Shown here one piece after another: positions 1 to 11,719 of a stretch of DNA of 64,000 nt. Within the stretch, counting starts at the first letter, position 1; each line of letters opens with the position of its first letter. Both the position numbers and the translations under genes were made by a program. The notes beneath the pieces are model-generated. The model was given only the letters and a program-made list of their open reading frames with translations. It was not told where the DNA came from and searched no databases. The stretch comes from Odontocerum albicorne (lineage: Eukaryota; Arthropoda; Insecta; Trichoptera; Odontoceridae). The stretch covers positions 26,523,771-26,587,770 of the forward strand of contig OX463849.1 of the NCBI GenBank assembly GCA_949825065.1. Direction: 5' to 3'.

Positions 1-249
1 CCACTACTCCACTAAATAAATACACACGTGTTCATTGGATACTTAAAATAAATCCATTATTTAAATCATTGACATCCAAAGCTGTGGATTTGGAATTGAT
101 CTTGCAATGCGAATTACATCATCAAAGTTTAAGAGGAGAGTATTTTAAGATTTTTTTGTAAATTTAAATAATGCTTTAGTGAATATATGTTTTGAATACA
201 TTTTCTTTTTACTACATTAACAACCTAATTGAACATACATAAATTCTCT

Positions 250-465
250 TATGAATGGAGAGCGAGGAAGAAGTAGACAGAGGAAAGAACAGATGGAGAT
301 AGTTGGTGAATTTCAACTGGGGAAATGGTAAGAAATATGAGAAACAAGATAGCAAGCATGATGAAATGTATGGGCGGAGACGACGCGAGAGCTGTGTGCT
401 TTGATAGAAAGGTGTTTGATAGTAATGTCCTCTACGGCTACCACAAAAGAGGATGTCATGTTGTT
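250..465 (+). mobile_element. RTE-like retrotransposon 3' end, 5'-truncated
   Basis: Decayed C-terminus of the most abundant element in the window. Better copies (21.2, 38.2, 53.1 and 58.9 kb) read, in order, a block like YRSRINAVEMRALRR, a Trp-Phe-Gly-His block, RGRGRPRK, and finally DRKVWRSVLSAYPD before a stop and a short microsatellite. Here only the Arg-rich start (about 255-290) and the Asp-Arg-Lys-Val block (about 395-410) survive, with frameshifts. The order of these blocks resembles the far C-terminus of RTE-like non-LTR elements in insects; that placement is from memory of the family. The reverse-transcriptase core is absent. Confidence 0.6.
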
Positions 466-534
466 TATTTATCTAACAAGCTCGTTCGCAAGATATTTTT
501 ACTAAAATTTATAGTATACAGTTTTAAGTTTGAA

Positions 535-965
535 AAACTTTTCCACACCTTTCTGTCCATGCACACAGATTTCGTCTCGTCCACATCCACACATCTAGTC
601 ATACATACTCTCCTGTTTCCCGTGCTTCTTACCTTTTTCTCAGTCAAAATTTCTCCAATTGTCTCCTTCCACTCTTTCCTCGGTCTACCTGTTTCTCGCT
701 CTCCTTCATTTCAGACAAATATATTTATTTCACAAGTCTATCATAACTTCTCTCTATGTGGCCAAACCTTCTCAAGGTTCCTTCCTTCTTCTACTTATAT
801 CATCCATCTTTAACACACAGTGATTCTTTATATATATTTTTTAACGCTTTCAAACCGTGTTATACCAGATATTCTACGCAATGTACGCATTTATTCTGGC
901 CTTATAATTTCCTTTCAATGCCCAAGCTTCGCTTCCACACATTAAGGTTGACTTTAGCATACTAC
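535..965 (-). mobile_element. RTE-like retrotransposon 3' end, inverted to its neighbour
   Basis: Read on the minus strand, the segment gives the C-terminal Val-Cys-Met-Asp-Arg-Lys-Val block (about 545-575), a preceding Cys-Met-Thr-Arg-Cys run, and further upstream (830-960) a remnant like SEAWALKGN followed by an Ala-Arg-Ile-Asn-Ala block. It is about 430 bp long, among the longer copies here. It lies 70 bp from a copy in the opposite orientation, so the two are tail-to-tail. It contains several stops and frameshifts and is not functional. Confidence 0.6.
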
Positions 966-1019
966 TGTGCACATTAATCTTTGAAGATTCGATTGATTTA
1001 TTTCCAAAAAAAATTAATA

Positions 1020-1840
1020 CCTCCAATGGGCTTGTTACCTGCATTATGGAGGTCTACTGAGTAAAACTCGACACCTTTAAAAACTATAATATTTTTCGCT
1101 GTATACTAAGATAGATGAAATGTCTTGGTCTTTCCTGGTTGTCTGTTTCCTGGCGGCCTAGCCTCTGAGATCGTTTAAATTACCCCACTCGCTGTCTGGC
1201 GCGTATCAGAACGTGGCCAACCCAAATGAATATTTATTTATATCATGTTAGCCAATGGGTTTAACAAACTAGAAATGAATATTTCCTTGCGGGTGTTTTC
1301 GCTTATTTAAGGTTGATGATAAATAATGTTGACAACATTAAAATACACGTAGATATACGTTGGATAGTAAATCTTCATTTGGTGGAATTCGTGAAATTAC
1401 ATTTTCTTTGTTCGAGTGTGTACCGTTTCCGTTTAGATTTTGGTCTAATGCGAGTTGCTAGTTTCGCGATACTTGTTCATATGTGTATTGTTTGGACCAT
1501 TTTTACCCTCGTTTCTTAAAGTGTGTTTCGTTATAGTGATTCTTTTATTTTATTTATTTCATAAATCTTCTATCGTATGATCTTTCAAAGCTAGATATTC
1601 AGGTTGCTTATTTATTTTTCACAGTCGCAGTCTTTACTAAAAATCAAAATAAAAAATAATCATATTAAAAAAAAACAAAATTCAAATAAAAACAGCGACC
1701 AAATTAATTTTAAATAATGTCATAAAAATGTTTAAATCAATATCAAAATTGAAAAAGAAAACATCTTGGACATGTAATTAAAACAGAAAACCTTTATCTA
1801 CTCGTACGAGTATAAAACATAAAAAAGTGTGGCACAAGTA
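1020..1840. other. AT-rich sequence without recognisable genes
   Basis: Short open frames only, none with recognisable composition or motif. From 1640 the sequence becomes very A-rich and ends in a palindromic TACTCGTACGAGTA at about 1799-1812. Confidence 0.5.
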
Positions 1841-2399
1841 TAGGGTCTTTCGAATTGAGCGCTTTTTTTAATTCTTGGATAAAACACAGATGGCGTCGCA
1901 AACTTGCCTAGGTCTTGTGACATTTGATAAGTGTAATTGTATGGCATTTATAAAAATGGAGTCGTATACAATACAACAACGCGTTTAAATTGAGAATTAT
2001 TTTACGTATTGTAATCTCCGGAAACGGTGATGTTAATTGGCCACCAAGATCATGTGATCTTACACCGTTGGACTATTTTCTCTGGAGTTAAGTGAAAATC
2101 CAGGTATATAAGAATGACCCCCAATCAATTCCTGAGCTAAAGGACGAAATTATTCGCGTTATTGGTGAGTTAGAACCGTAATTATGCCAAAATGTTATCG
2201 AAAATTTTGACAAAAGAGTGGACATCTATGGAGCTGCAAGAGGTGGACATTTGGCGGATATTGTTTTTTGTGTTTAAATGTCATACATTATACTTCAATG
2301 ACCAATAAAAAGTTTTTTTAAATTAAAGCAAATTGTGTGTTTTATTCAAGAATTAAAAAAAAATTGAATTTAAAAAACCGTTCAATTTGAAAGACCCTA
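1841..2399 (+). mobile_element. Tc1/mariner miniature element, 559 bp
   Basis: Both ends carry TAGGGTCTTTC(G/A)AATTGA(G/A)CG inverted repeats (1841-1868 and the complement of 2372-2399), each flanked by a TA dinucleotide (1839-1840 and 2400-2401) as expected for Tc1/mariner insertion. The interior keeps only the 3' third of a transposase, so the element is an internally deleted, non-autonomous derivative. Ends and target duplication are directly visible; superfamily follows from TA duplication plus the transposase remnant. Confidence 0.8.
2029..2277 (+). pseudogene. Tc1/mariner transposase, C-terminal fragment
   Basis: One frame runs about 83 codons with two internal stops (after the Phe-Leu-Trp-Ser block and after Glu-Leu-Glu-Pro). 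It reads NWPPRSCDLTPLDYFLW at its start, which corresponds to the third catalytic acid region of DDE transposases (Asp-Tyr-Phe-Leu-Trp), and ends with an Ala-Ala-Arg-Gly-Gly-His block and a stop. The DNA-binding domain and the first two catalytic acids are missing. The family would cut and paste DNA at TA sites in the nucleus; this copy cannot. A related remnant lies near 13.8 kb. Confidence 0.75.
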
Positions 2400-2699
2400 T
2401 ATATTAAAAATAAAAATTTCCATTGAGCTTTTCACCTAAAAAACTACTGTTAATTCATTATGTTTATTAAAACTACTGTTAATTCATTATTAAATTAAAA
2501 AAACAATACAAAATCAATATTGAAGAATCTAAAATATTCCTGATTTCAGCTTCCCCCCGGATCAACTGAAACATCCATCGTGTTCTCAATGTGTGCAATC
2601 GTGCAAGGGCCGATAAAATCCATAATTTGTAATATGAATTTGTGATATGTCTGGTACAGATTATTTATTATCTGTTTAATTAATCTGTCATTATTAGTT

Positions 2700-2860
2700 A
2701 TTTATCTTTACATAGCCTTAGGAGTAGCCATATTATTCACGTGGATATTCTCTAGACCTTCTAGAAATTACAAAACTGGACACTCCTCCACGCTGTGTTC
2801 GACAGTCGGCATAGTAATCAATAAAACCCCATCTGTGTAAGACGTGAACACTCCTTCCGT
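2700..2860 (-). pseudogene. possible non-LTR retrotransposon C-terminal zinc-knuckle remnant
   Basis: On the minus strand one frame reads PTVEHSVEECPVL, resembling the His-X-Cys-Pro segment found near the C-terminus of many non-LTR reverse transcriptases (compare the clearer copies near 19.4 and 27.4 kb). Only about 35 codons are readable, and no upstream cysteine pair is convincing. It could be chance similarity. Confidence 0.3.
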
Positions 2861-3540
2861 GGTTACACTTAATACGACTCAGGATACATCACAATATTTT
2901 TGCTAGGTCAATCCCTGGGTGAGGATTGTTTACAAAGTGGAAATTTCTGATCAAGGACTAATTCAATTCCTGCCATCGGCTATCTGGCGAGCTCTCGTTC
3001 CTCTCAGATTATCATGAAAGGTCATTGTTATTTCCAACGAGTTGGAGGAGATTGAAAGCACTCAGCCGCGCCTTATTTAGACACCTGATGTTCCCGCATT
3101 AAGGCATTTTTTTGGCTTTTGGCTTTGGGGTTGATTGTTTTTATTATCTGCATGAATCTTGGATGACAACTGGATATTTAAACACTTGTCTCCATCAGAA
3201 GCGTCCCATTTCTTGGTAGTCACCCCCAGTGCGACAGTTTTCTATCAAACTATTGTATTATATTACACTGCGAATCTCTTCAGAACGAATATGCTTACTG
3301 AGCCATCTCCGTCCCAGTGTTCGCATTCTCCCACACCATATCGAATTAGACAACAGTGTTTTCATTGCAGGACAGGTTTTCCATTAAATACGGCTATTAA
3401 TTATTAAGTTACAACAATTAAAAATTGCACCTCATTTACTCGTATATAACACAGAACTATTCCATCAATACAATGACGTGTTACCTCAACTACAATATAT
3501 TGACTTAATCTTGTATTTTTTTTTGGACACGTTTTAGACG
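2861..3540. other. no recognisable feature
   Basis: An 82-codon open frame (3159-3407, plus) has no family resemblance I can name and no splice or promoter context. Otherwise nothing is seen. Confidence 0.4.
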
Positions 3541-3544
3541 ACGC

Positions 3545-3785
3545 TGACGTGAAGAAATCGATACACACATACGTATCGCCATACCGTTATGGAGGTAACC
3601 ATAGAAATTACAGATATCGGAACTTTCTATCCACGCACATAGCTTCTGTCACATCGATAAATTTCCTCATACACTCCTTTCTGTTTCTCACCTTTCTCCG
3701 AGTTAAAATTTCTTCAACTATTGTTTTCTCTGCCTACCTTTTCCTCGCTCTCTGTTCGTTTTACACAAATATATTTGTTTTGGTA
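3545..3785 (-). mobile_element. RTE-like retrotransposon 3' end
   Basis: Minus-strand remnant. The complement carries the terminal 'cgataggaaagttc' type block (about 3615-3630), the conserved 'atgaggaaat' spacer and the Arg-rich 'gaggaaaaggtagg' start near 3730-3750. It has heavily diverged spacing and no open frame. Confidence 0.5.
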
Positions 3786-3789
3786 TCTC

Positions 3790-5345
3790 GTTTTCTCTAT
3801 GTGTTTCCATTTCAAAATCCCTTTCTTCATTCTGATCAGAAAAACCGTCTCTAATAAACATCTTGAGTTATTGTTAGCTTCTCGTCTTCTTCATGTATAC
3901 CCATTTAATACTCCTATAATACAATACTTGACGAATTTCATGTTCTAGAAAATATAATATTTTAATCCGCCAAATGAAATTATTGTCAGATGTAGAGAGT
4001 TTCAACAGAGGTTACGGATAAGTAAATTTATTTTGTGTATTATACTCGGGAGTTCTCGAAAGATTGAGATACACGAGATAAAACACATATCGTGCAACGA
4101 GACAACTACCATGTTCAGCACATACGTGATGTGGAAATTGTAAATGAACGAACATTTGCACGCTAATGTGCTTATCTTGAATCATAAAGCTTCATTTACA
4201 CTATGAAAAATATATTTATTTTATTTGTTACTTTTTCTTATATCTTTAGAATTATTAATACAATTCAATCGTAATAATTTTTTTGTCAAAATATGAATCT
4301 GCGTTTTGTAAAAGCTGGTTGAACATTTTGGTCACTAAAAATGAAAGCGGTAAAGCATACGGTATCCCTTTTTTAATTTGAGGTGTGTATGTCATATGGA
4401 GAAGTTTTTCAATGTTTTATGGTCGTATAGTGTCAAATTATCTTTTTTATATATTTAATCGCTTAAGACCTTTGATCTTGTGTTACTTTGTATGATCTTA
4501 AATGGTCTTTGGACTCACCTGCAACTCTGGAACGTATTGATTTAAGCGTTCCTTTTCGCTCTCTCAGAATACCTGTTTTGTTTAGCGTAGCTACATTTAG
4601 GAATAACAAAGACTTTTATAATCAAATAATGAGAATGTGTCGAGAGTACAATGCGGTGGCTGACTCGGGTGGGACATATATAGTTTCGAAGTATGGTGGC
4701 TGAATTGATGGAAGGTGACTATCGGTTGGCTCTTACACCGCTGGTTATCACGAGTTTTTGGGACATGGAGCGAGAAATAAACTACTCGAGTAAATTTTAA
4801 GATCAAACGAATGAAATCCCAAGTAATACGATAATGATTTCAAATATTTATAAAATTCCATCAACGTTACAGACGAACTTCGACTTTTCTTTTGAAAAAA
4901 AAATGGGATTCTCAATAATTGTGACTATATTTTTGTGGACATTCAATATTCATTTGTAATTCTATCAAAATAGTGAACGTGACTCAGAACTGTGTCTCAA
5001 CTTAATTTATTCATTGAAAATAATAAAAAAATAGAGATTCCCTCCCTTTCAATCATCGTACTAATTTTCAGACTCGGTTTTTCGAATGTTATCGCTGGCC
5101 CGAGGCGAAACGTATCATTTTAGAGTGTTTCATCGTTCTCATCTGTTATTCTATTCGATTTCAATCATAAACATTTTCTTCGACTTCATCAAAATTTTAT
5201 CCCCTTTTGGTATTTTCATTTTAAAAACTTAAATTTAAGTTGAATATATTGAAATAAAGGTAGCACTTAACGCAAAATACAACAATCGTGCTGTATAATT
5301 ATTTTGCAAAAAATAGAAAATAGAATATTGGTGAAACACGAATTA
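3790..5345. other. AT-rich, no recognisable feature
   Basis: I see no protein motif, tandem repeat or paired terminal repeat here. A 71-codon open frame (4488-4703, plus) and an overlapping one on the other strand are unremarkable. Confidence 0.4.
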
Positions 5346-5349
5346 TAGA

Positions 5350-5470
5350 AAATCATGCATGACGAGATGTACGAATGAAGATGAAACGAAAAGTGTGTGT
5401 CCGGATAGGAAAGTGGAGATAAGTGTTCTCTCTACCTACCCACCAAGAGACACGGCGTTATGGTATATTC
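5350..5470 (+). mobile_element. RTE-like retrotransposon 3' end, short
   Basis: An open frame reads MTRCTNEDETKSVCPDRKV and then a Ser-Thr-Tyr-Pro block, the last ~40 codons of the RTE-like family. The terminal 'cggcgttatggtat' matches the family's 3' end. Nothing of the element remains upstream. Confidence 0.6.
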
Positions 5471-5814
5471 TATACATTTGTATACCTTTACGGCGCTACC
5501 GTACAAGGAAATTTGTCACGAATTTCCTATATCAAGTGCAAAGCTATCTTTAAATTGAATATCATTCCATCTTAATTTTGACATTTTTATTATTTGAGAG
5601 ACTCACTCGTGGAAGAACCAAACTGTAATAAACTCGGAGTTAAAATATTCCTTGTAAATTGTATGATTATTAATTCTGTTATTAAGTGCTATATGTAAAA
5701 AGCTAAAATTTTAACCATCTTACTACATATCATATAAGATAGTTTGTTATTTATTTCTTCTTCGTGTAAATCTTGGATCTCTTATGTTGCAAAACTCATT
5801 CCTGGGAGGTAGAG

Positions 5815-6180
5815 CATCAGTTGTTTCTCCGCGTTTTAAGCGGCCTCCTGACATGAGATGTTCTGCGGTAATGTGTACCGCTATATATGTATAGTATATG
5901 TTTGTATCAGTGGCCATCTCATCCACTTAGTCAGCATGTACCACCTTTTCGTCCTGCTCCATCTGCTATGTCTTCTGTGTTGCAAGTCTGTCAGATGTGA
6001 GTTCGTGACACTATCTCTGAGAGATTTTCCTGAGATGTTTCGTTATATTCTCATCTCGGATGCTTGAAGAAGGCTTTTTCTTCTGTATATACTCTGGTTT
6101 CAACATTATAAGTCATGATCGCCCTGATACAGGTCTTATAAATTCGATCTTTCTTTTCGATTCGCGTGTGTTTATTTTTC
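5815..6180 (-). mobile_element. second RTE-type retrotransposon family, C-terminal remnant
   Basis: The minus strand reads RIYKTCIRAIMTYNVETR (about 6155-6100), then decayed text to a Gln-Thr-Cys-Asn block and, near 5850-5820, an Arg-Pro-Leu-Lys-Thr tail. The 'Ile-Tyr-Lys-Thr-Cys-Ile-Arg ... Met-Thr-Tyr' string is characteristic of the region after the reverse-transcriptase fingers and palm in RTE-type elements of insects (family knowledge). Stops and frameshifts interrupt it. It differs from the common RTE-like family in this window. Confidence 0.6.
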
Positions 6181-6189
6181 CAGATCATA

Positions 6190-6600
6190 TACGAGGTTTG
6201 TTAAAAAAAGTAATGTGAATTTTCATTTTTATCAAAAAGTTTTTATTTAATCATAAATGTTAAAATTGACCCTTTCCAAGTGGTTCCAATAGGATAAAAT
6301 ACACTTTTGCCAACGTTTTTTCCAATCCGCAAAACATTTGTGGAACGCACTTTTTAGAAAAGCCTTTAGCTCACCCGGCGATTTTGTCTTTTTTGTCCTC
6401 TATGGTTGCAAAACGTTTTTTCACTGTCCTTTGCATTTTCGGGTATAGGAAAAAGCCGCAGGAGGGCATATCTAGTGAATACAGTGGCTGCGGCATCACG
6501 ACATTGTTGGTTTCGGCCAAAAAATAACGAATTATTAGGAAATGGTGAACCGGTGCATTATCCAAGAGTTGTTTGCCCACCATTCTGACTGGTTTTTTTT
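6190..6600 (-). pseudogene. mariner transposase, 3' half, catalytically dead
   Basis: The minus strand reads LLDNAPVHHF (second catalytic Asp, near 6565) and, 34 residues on, SLDMPSCGFFLYPK, where the third catalytic Asp of the DD34D triad is replaced by Gly. A frameshift near 6372 leads into a C-terminal part containing Phe-His-Lys-Cys-Phe-Ala-Asp-Trp-Lys-Lys-Arg-Trp, typical of the mariner C-terminus. The likely outer end is near 6190 (acgaggtttgttaaaaaaag). The N-terminal half and other end are missing. Confidence 0.75.
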
Positions 6601-6959
6601 CGAATTCTCAGAAAAAAAAACATATTTATAATAAAAAATGTATGACAACCAGATGTTGCGGCTGCTTTATTGTTCGTTCCCTCGCTTCGTTGTAGAAATC
6701 ATTATGGCTGGAGACGTCGATAACCAAGTATTTAAATTGCATCACTTGCTCAACAGACTGATCATCGATGATTAGTTTATACCTCCTAGGTTGTTTATTA
6801 TTTACAAGAAATAAAAGATAATTGGAAATATTTTAATATTCATACGGTTATGTATAATAAAAAGATGCTAAAAATAAGATGGGATGACAATCAATTGAAA
6901 GAAAACTCTGCTGTTGGTATAGGAAATTGTTGACAACTTCCCTGTATAAAAGTCGGTAA

Positions 6960-7385
6960 AGGTACACACATATACGAGTATGTATAATATCATCACTCCG
7001 TGTATTTTGGGGGGTAGCCAGAGAAAAAAAGGCCTTCATTGTTCTATCCATACACATTCCTTTCAACTCATCTATATTCGTACGAGTATATCTCGTCATG
7101 CATGATCTTCCTTCTTTCAAAATATTCACTCAATCCAGCCGTCCTTTCATTCCACTCATATTTGCATTGTATATTTGTTTTGTTAGTATTTCTTTATTAA
7201 TTTGGTCTACCATACATGCCAAAACTATCTTATCGAGTGCTCTTCTTCATGCTAATCAATACGCCAGCCTTGCCATAAGTTCACATTCATCTCTAATCAC
7301 TTTATTCCGTTTCCTGTCACATATTGTCACCCCGTGTATTTTTCTCAGTGCATGTATTTCAGTCTCCTTCTACTAATGAAAACTA
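6960..7385 (-). mobile_element. RTE-like retrotransposon 3' end, long copy
   Basis: Two minus-strand pieces line up: 7385-7130, with an Arg-Lys-Ile-His-Gly-Val block and a Lys-Val-Ile-Arg-Asp-Glu block, and 7129-6960, with Met-Thr-Arg-Tyr-Thr and Cys-Met-Asp-Arg. The terminal microsatellite is reduced to a 'tatgtataat' tract. It covers most of the roughly 450-bp stretch that recurs in the window. Confidence 0.6.
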
Positions 7386-7389
7386 CTGA

Positions 7390-8080
7390 AACTGAAGTAA
7401 GTAACTGATGTACACATAATTTTATTTGAAAATAAAACCTTTCTTAAGTACTCCTACTCAACATTTCATTAATCACATATACACGTATACGTTGTATAAT
7501 ATATATTATTTTCATTAATAACAGTTGTTTTTGAAATACAATATTATTTACAAAATCTCTGACAAAACAAATTAAAGTTTTTTTTTATATTTTCTCTATT
7601 CGTATATTCCAAAAATAGAAGCAACCTTAGGATGAGAATACAGAAAAATATAGGAAAATAAAAAAATAACATCTCGTCTTAAATCAAATTTTGTTTATTT
7701 TAGAGAATATTGAATTTCTTTCACAAATATTTATTTGTTGGCTCAAAGATTGGAAAACCCCTAATACTCGTATTTTCTTTGTCGTTTTTTACGTAGTATT
7801 ATATATTTTATATCCTCAGTTAAACCGTCTTAATTGTAATGTTTTTTTTGTTTGAACTACGATAAGCACAAGGGTTTTCCATCCACCATGAAACCACCAC
7901 TATCTTCCATATGATCACTTGGAATGATACCCTATTGCCATCAAAAATGAAAGTAAGAAAAACGTCAGTTATCAAACACATATTTCGCAAGACAGCTAAA
8001 TCAATAAGGTTTAGATATCTACTGGTTTTCAGTTTTATTTCGATCTTAAAAGGTTTATTTTTCAATAACATATCTTGATT
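7390..8080. other. AT-rich, no recognisable feature
   Basis: Homopolymer-rich spacer. The 100-codon minus-strand open frame at 7820-8122 has no family resemblance I can name. Confidence 0.4.
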
Positions 8081-8084
8081 GACT

Positions 8085-8460
8085 GCCTCCGTGGGCTTGT
8101 TGGTGAGGTGCTTGACTTTCACCCGTGAGTTTCATATTCGATTTCCGATGGTATCCAAACAAAGGATCCCAGTCTTTTAAAAGAGTTTGTCAGGTAGCAA
8201 TACACGAATGCGTCGAGTACGTGTGTAAGTGTTGTAGTCTCTTCACATGCGGAAGTGCTACCAACATGTGCTATGCTGAACCGCGAGTTACGTGCGTACT
8301 CCTGTGCTTCTCAATCCGAAAAATTGGTTACTGGGGCCGAAAACATTATTGTGTCTCGATCACGCTCTTCAATGTATCCGAATCGCCAATTCTGATATAT
8401 TAGAGGGTACATGCGAAAGAAAAAGGTTTCAAAGATTCACTGAATGGACATAAATGACGA
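8085..8460 (+). mobile_element. tRNA-derived SINE, family B
   Basis: The head 'gcctccgtgggcttgttggt' with 'atattcgatttcc' 45 bp later resembles pol III A and B boxes. The body ('gtttgtcaggtagcaatac', then 'cttcacatgcggaagtgcta') and tail ('cacgctcttcaatgtatccg') recur at 57.8-58.1 kb; the tail also recurs at 23.0 and 51.35 kb. No protein is encoded. SINE-B may share its head with SINE-A. Confidence 0.55.
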
Positions 8461-8989
8461 AAAACAATTACAGCGCTGAACTGAGAAAACGAATAGATAA
8501 TGTCACTTTGAGAAAGGTAAATTAATATGTTTCTTCTCCAATCCTTAAGACTTGGTTGGCCAATGCCAGGTAGTCGTCCTCCGTTCATATCGGGTTGTGC
8601 TTAGGACCTATGACCATTCAAATGAACCTCTCTAACAAGGCCTGACGAAAATATAGTCGAACTGCTCTTCCAACAAAGTATAATACAAGTCGTCAGAGGA
8701 AAGTCTGACAGGACGTATTGCGGGAGACTTCAAGTGGTGGTCGTAATTAAATATGGAACTTATTGATTTTTCAAGTAACCTGAATGTTTATTTCAAAAAT
8801 GATATTTACACATTGCGCCATAAAATATAGTTTGCGCTTTGCACGACGATACTGTAGGTAACCTTTACAAGTCACCTTTGGTTTATTTTGCCGGTCTATG
8901 AAAATTCTCAATCCATCGTATTAAGTGTTCTGTCAATTCGGATTTCTGCCGAATCAGCTATCGGCTCCAATAAACGTATGAGTGAGTAT

Positions 8990-9135
8990 TGATGTAAAAC
9001 AAACTTTGCCAAATAAGTTTTAATAAAAATGTAAATGCTATTTATGGTTAAGGCATTAACACTGTAGGTTTAAAGACATTGTAATTAGTTAATCAAACGC
9101 TGTTTATTCCACTTTATATTATAAATAATAGTGTT
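8990..9135 (-). mobile_element. fragment of the hammerhead-bearing foldback family
   Basis: On the minus strand, 9110-9035 reads 'gtggaataaacagcgtttga' followed by 'ttacaatgtctttaaacct' and 'ttaatgccttaac', collinear with 26605-26685 of the palindromic element. The ribozyme-like part is absent. At 9110-9135 the 'gtgtttgattgaacaaac' segment returns in the other orientation. Confidence 0.6.
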
Positions 9136-9439
9136 TGATTGAACAAACGAAAGTTATAGTTTTCCGAAAAGTTTTTTCGTATTTCTCTTTTATATGTTGT
9201 TTCGAATAAAATATAGTTGCTTATTTATTTTGGAACGTGCTGAATGTATATTATTATGGAAGGTTATAGTTTCGCGCATTTTTTCGGTCAGTGTTTACCC
9301 ATATTGTTTGAGTGAGTTTTTGGCGTAATTTTGAAGATGGAACAAAGATGGAACAAACCAAAATTTCTCCTGTTACACAAAGAGGGTCTGTTTCTAGCGT
9401 TAGCTTATTCGTTAGGAATAATATCAGCCAGGATTCTCA

Positions 9440-9900
9440 TACCGTTAGACGGTACCGATAATACAATATATCAACCGTGTCATTCAGTTGGTTCAATATC
9501 TCTATAGTATACCACGCGTGACTGAGTGTTTAGCCATGATATTCGTCCTGTAAGTTGGTATGTAGAACAGAGGGTGATTCCTTGCACGGTTATATTTATT
9601 GGGTACATATAAACTTAGTGCTTCTAGAATCGCGGGACAGTTAAAGCAACCTTGGAAAACCTTTATTAGGAATATCGCAATGGATTCTTGCCTTCTTGTT
9701 TCGAGGCTTCTATAGTTACACACCGTGAGAAGTTCGGCATGGTGAACATATTTTGGGTAATCGCCCTTTGTTCTGTACCATAAATATCTGAGGATTTTTT
9801 TTGTATTTGTTCTATATTGTTTTTATATTTGAGGTACCTATGGAGTACCTTCCAATTGCCGAATTGTTTTACTTCGATGTCGTGTGTTTCAAAATTTCAA
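9440..9900 (-). pseudogene. jockey-like non-LTR retrotransposon, C-terminal fragment
   Basis: The minus strand 9723-9502 is open for 73 codons: an Arg-Ser-Leu-Glu-Thr-Arg-Arg block, then a Cys-Pro-Ala-Ile-Leu block and a final Pro-Thr-Tyr-Arg-Thr-Asn block. This order (SLxxRR, hydrophobic helix, CPxxL, then PxxRTN) matches the tail of jockey/CR1-type reverse-transcriptase proteins. An upstream Ile-Glu-Gln-Ile-Gln-Lys-Lys block near 9820-9800 belongs to the same region. Both ends are truncated. Confidence 0.6.
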
Positions 9901-9904
9901 AGCA

Positions 9905-11090
9905 GTAGCTTCTGCATATATGTTTTATTTTATTTTAACTTCACGATCACAGTATGTTTTGTTCCATTTTCAGATTCACGGCATTAGGCAAATTATATAA
10001 TAGATAAATAACTTCTTTTTTCCCGATTTTACTCATTCTTTGAATATTGAAAACGTACGGTCTTCATCCTAATGCAAAATGTGCGAAACGAGTTTACCAT
10101 GTCTGCTGTAGCACTTCTTTTAAGATGCTTTGGCATGTAGGAAAGAAAGAGATTCTTGATCTTAGCAACACCTTAATTCAACTTTATGCGTCTCGTAATT
10201 TGATGCTTTTTTAATAAGTCTTCATGGATTTTCTGTATTTGATATCCGATGGATTTGGTCAAGTTTGATATTCTCGTCTACCTCGTAACCTCTCAGGACG
10301 CAGCGCGGGGGAATAGTGATAAAATAAAAATGCTGTAAATTCTTCTGAAAAATAATAAGGAATGTACAAAGGGAATGTTTGTTTGGCATTCTCGTACGTC
10401 TCCCAGTGGAAATTTGCTTCACCCTGTTGTAAATTTTGAACGGAAAACGTCGATACCGCAGTATCATAATATATTATATTTCTGGTTACTTAATGAATAA
10501 TTGAAAAGTGAGAAAAGAAATGAAATCTAAATTGTGACAAGTCACATGAATAGATACCGCCATGTCCCTTTTAGAGTAACACTTGAAAATCTTCACTCAC
10601 AACTATTATTTATTCAACACTACATCAGAAGTGGATACATATAAATTATTTCTAATTTAATTTTAATAGCGCACGCCTCATTTTATTTATAAAAGTGCAA
10701 TAATACGACAACTGTTATTATTATAAATTATAACTATCGATAACAATGTGCTATTTGAGTGACATCTTTTTTTAGTTCCAGATAGATCTCACTGTTATTC
10801 AAGACCCCCTTATAAGCCATATCCTCCCCCCAGCCCCGCTCCTAATAGTTCTATAAACCTCAACGCCTCCTTAAAATTGTAATTGCCCCACAGAAGGGCA
10901 ATATTGCCGCGTTGGAAATTACTAGTGGAAGCTTAATAAATTTCAACTTAATTTCTGAAATCATTAACGTTCTTTTCAAAGCATTAATTCAAAAGCAGAT
11001 GCGATCGAAAAAAATCCGTGTCTATTAATTCGAATCACTTCAAGATAACTTATATTATATTTAGCTTTCGTTATATACTTTACGTTGTAT
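9905..11090. other. no recognisable feature
   Basis: A C-rich patch ('tcctccccccagccccgctcc', about 10822-10842) interrupts AT-rich sequence. The 81-codon minus frame at 10222-10467 is not recognisable. Confidence 0.4.
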
Positions 11091-11158
11091 TCCATGTACT
11101 ATACGTTGTATTCCAACCGATACGATAGTATTCCAACCGATACGTTGTATTCCAACCT
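11084..11158 (+). repeat. short imperfect tandem repeat around 'tacgttgtattcca'
   Basis: The words 'acgttgtattccaaccgata' and 'cgatagtattccaaccgata' alternate over about 75 bp, giving four degenerate units of 18-22 bp. Confidence 0.6.
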
Positions 11159-11164
11159 ACTCCT

Positions 11165-11410
11165 ATACGATAGGCAATCCCTCACGATAAAGTGAGATTG
11201 TCAGGCATTCTGTGGATTTAAACTCCATTTATTTTATTTTAAAGTCCTTTGCACGTTACAGCACTCTAGACGCGAGTGCTTGTACTCGTATGTGTCTATA
11301 GTGAACAAGCTTTTATTATTCAGCAATCACAGTCTTTACAAATCAAACCCAAAGTTTCGATGGTAAGGAGATCAAAGTTCCATGACGATCGGCAGGTTTA
11401 ATCTGCTTTA
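11165..11410 (+). repeat. dispersed repeat C, split copy
   Basis: 'cgataggcaatccctcacga ... gattgtcaggcattctgtgg' (11168-11214) matches the head, and 'cagcaatcacagtctttaca' plus 'atggtaaggagatcaaagtt' (11322-11383) matches the tail, of a repeat also seen at 25.2, 57.3 and 63.9 kb. About 60 bp of unrelated sequence separate the parts. The best copies contain a conserved frame on the opposite strand (see the 57.3-kb entry). Confidence 0.55.
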
Positions 11411-11504
11411 GCCAACCAAAAATATGTTTATAAGGCGTGACATGAAAACAAGACTGGATCCCTTGTTTTCATTTCAGTTGGCGGTGACCTAGTTGGTCAG
11501 ACAT

Positions 11505-11700
11505 CCATGGCTTAGTTGGTAAGATATCTGTTTCCAATCCGGGGGTTGCGGGTTCGATTCTAACCGTAACCACTTTATAAAGGGTTCCAGTCTAATTTTC
11601 ACTTCAGACTTGTTTAGCATAACATATTTCTAGTTGGTTGGAAGAGACACCCGCCAGGTTTTACTGTATATATAGTAACATAAATGTAATACAATAATAC
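11505..11700 (+). mobile_element. tRNA-derived SINE-A
   Basis: An A-box-like 'cttagttggtaagatatctg' is followed about 35 bp later by a B-box-like 'gcgggttcgattctaacc'. The body continues 'ttccagtctaattttcactt', 'gcataacatatttctagttg' and 'ggaagagacacccgccaggt', ending in an AT-rich tail. About a dozen whole or partial copies occur in the window. The head is close to a tRNA but has no folded acceptor stem, so it is a SINE and not a tRNA gene. Confidence 0.75.
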
Positions 11701-11719
11701 GAGCATTTTTTATTTATTT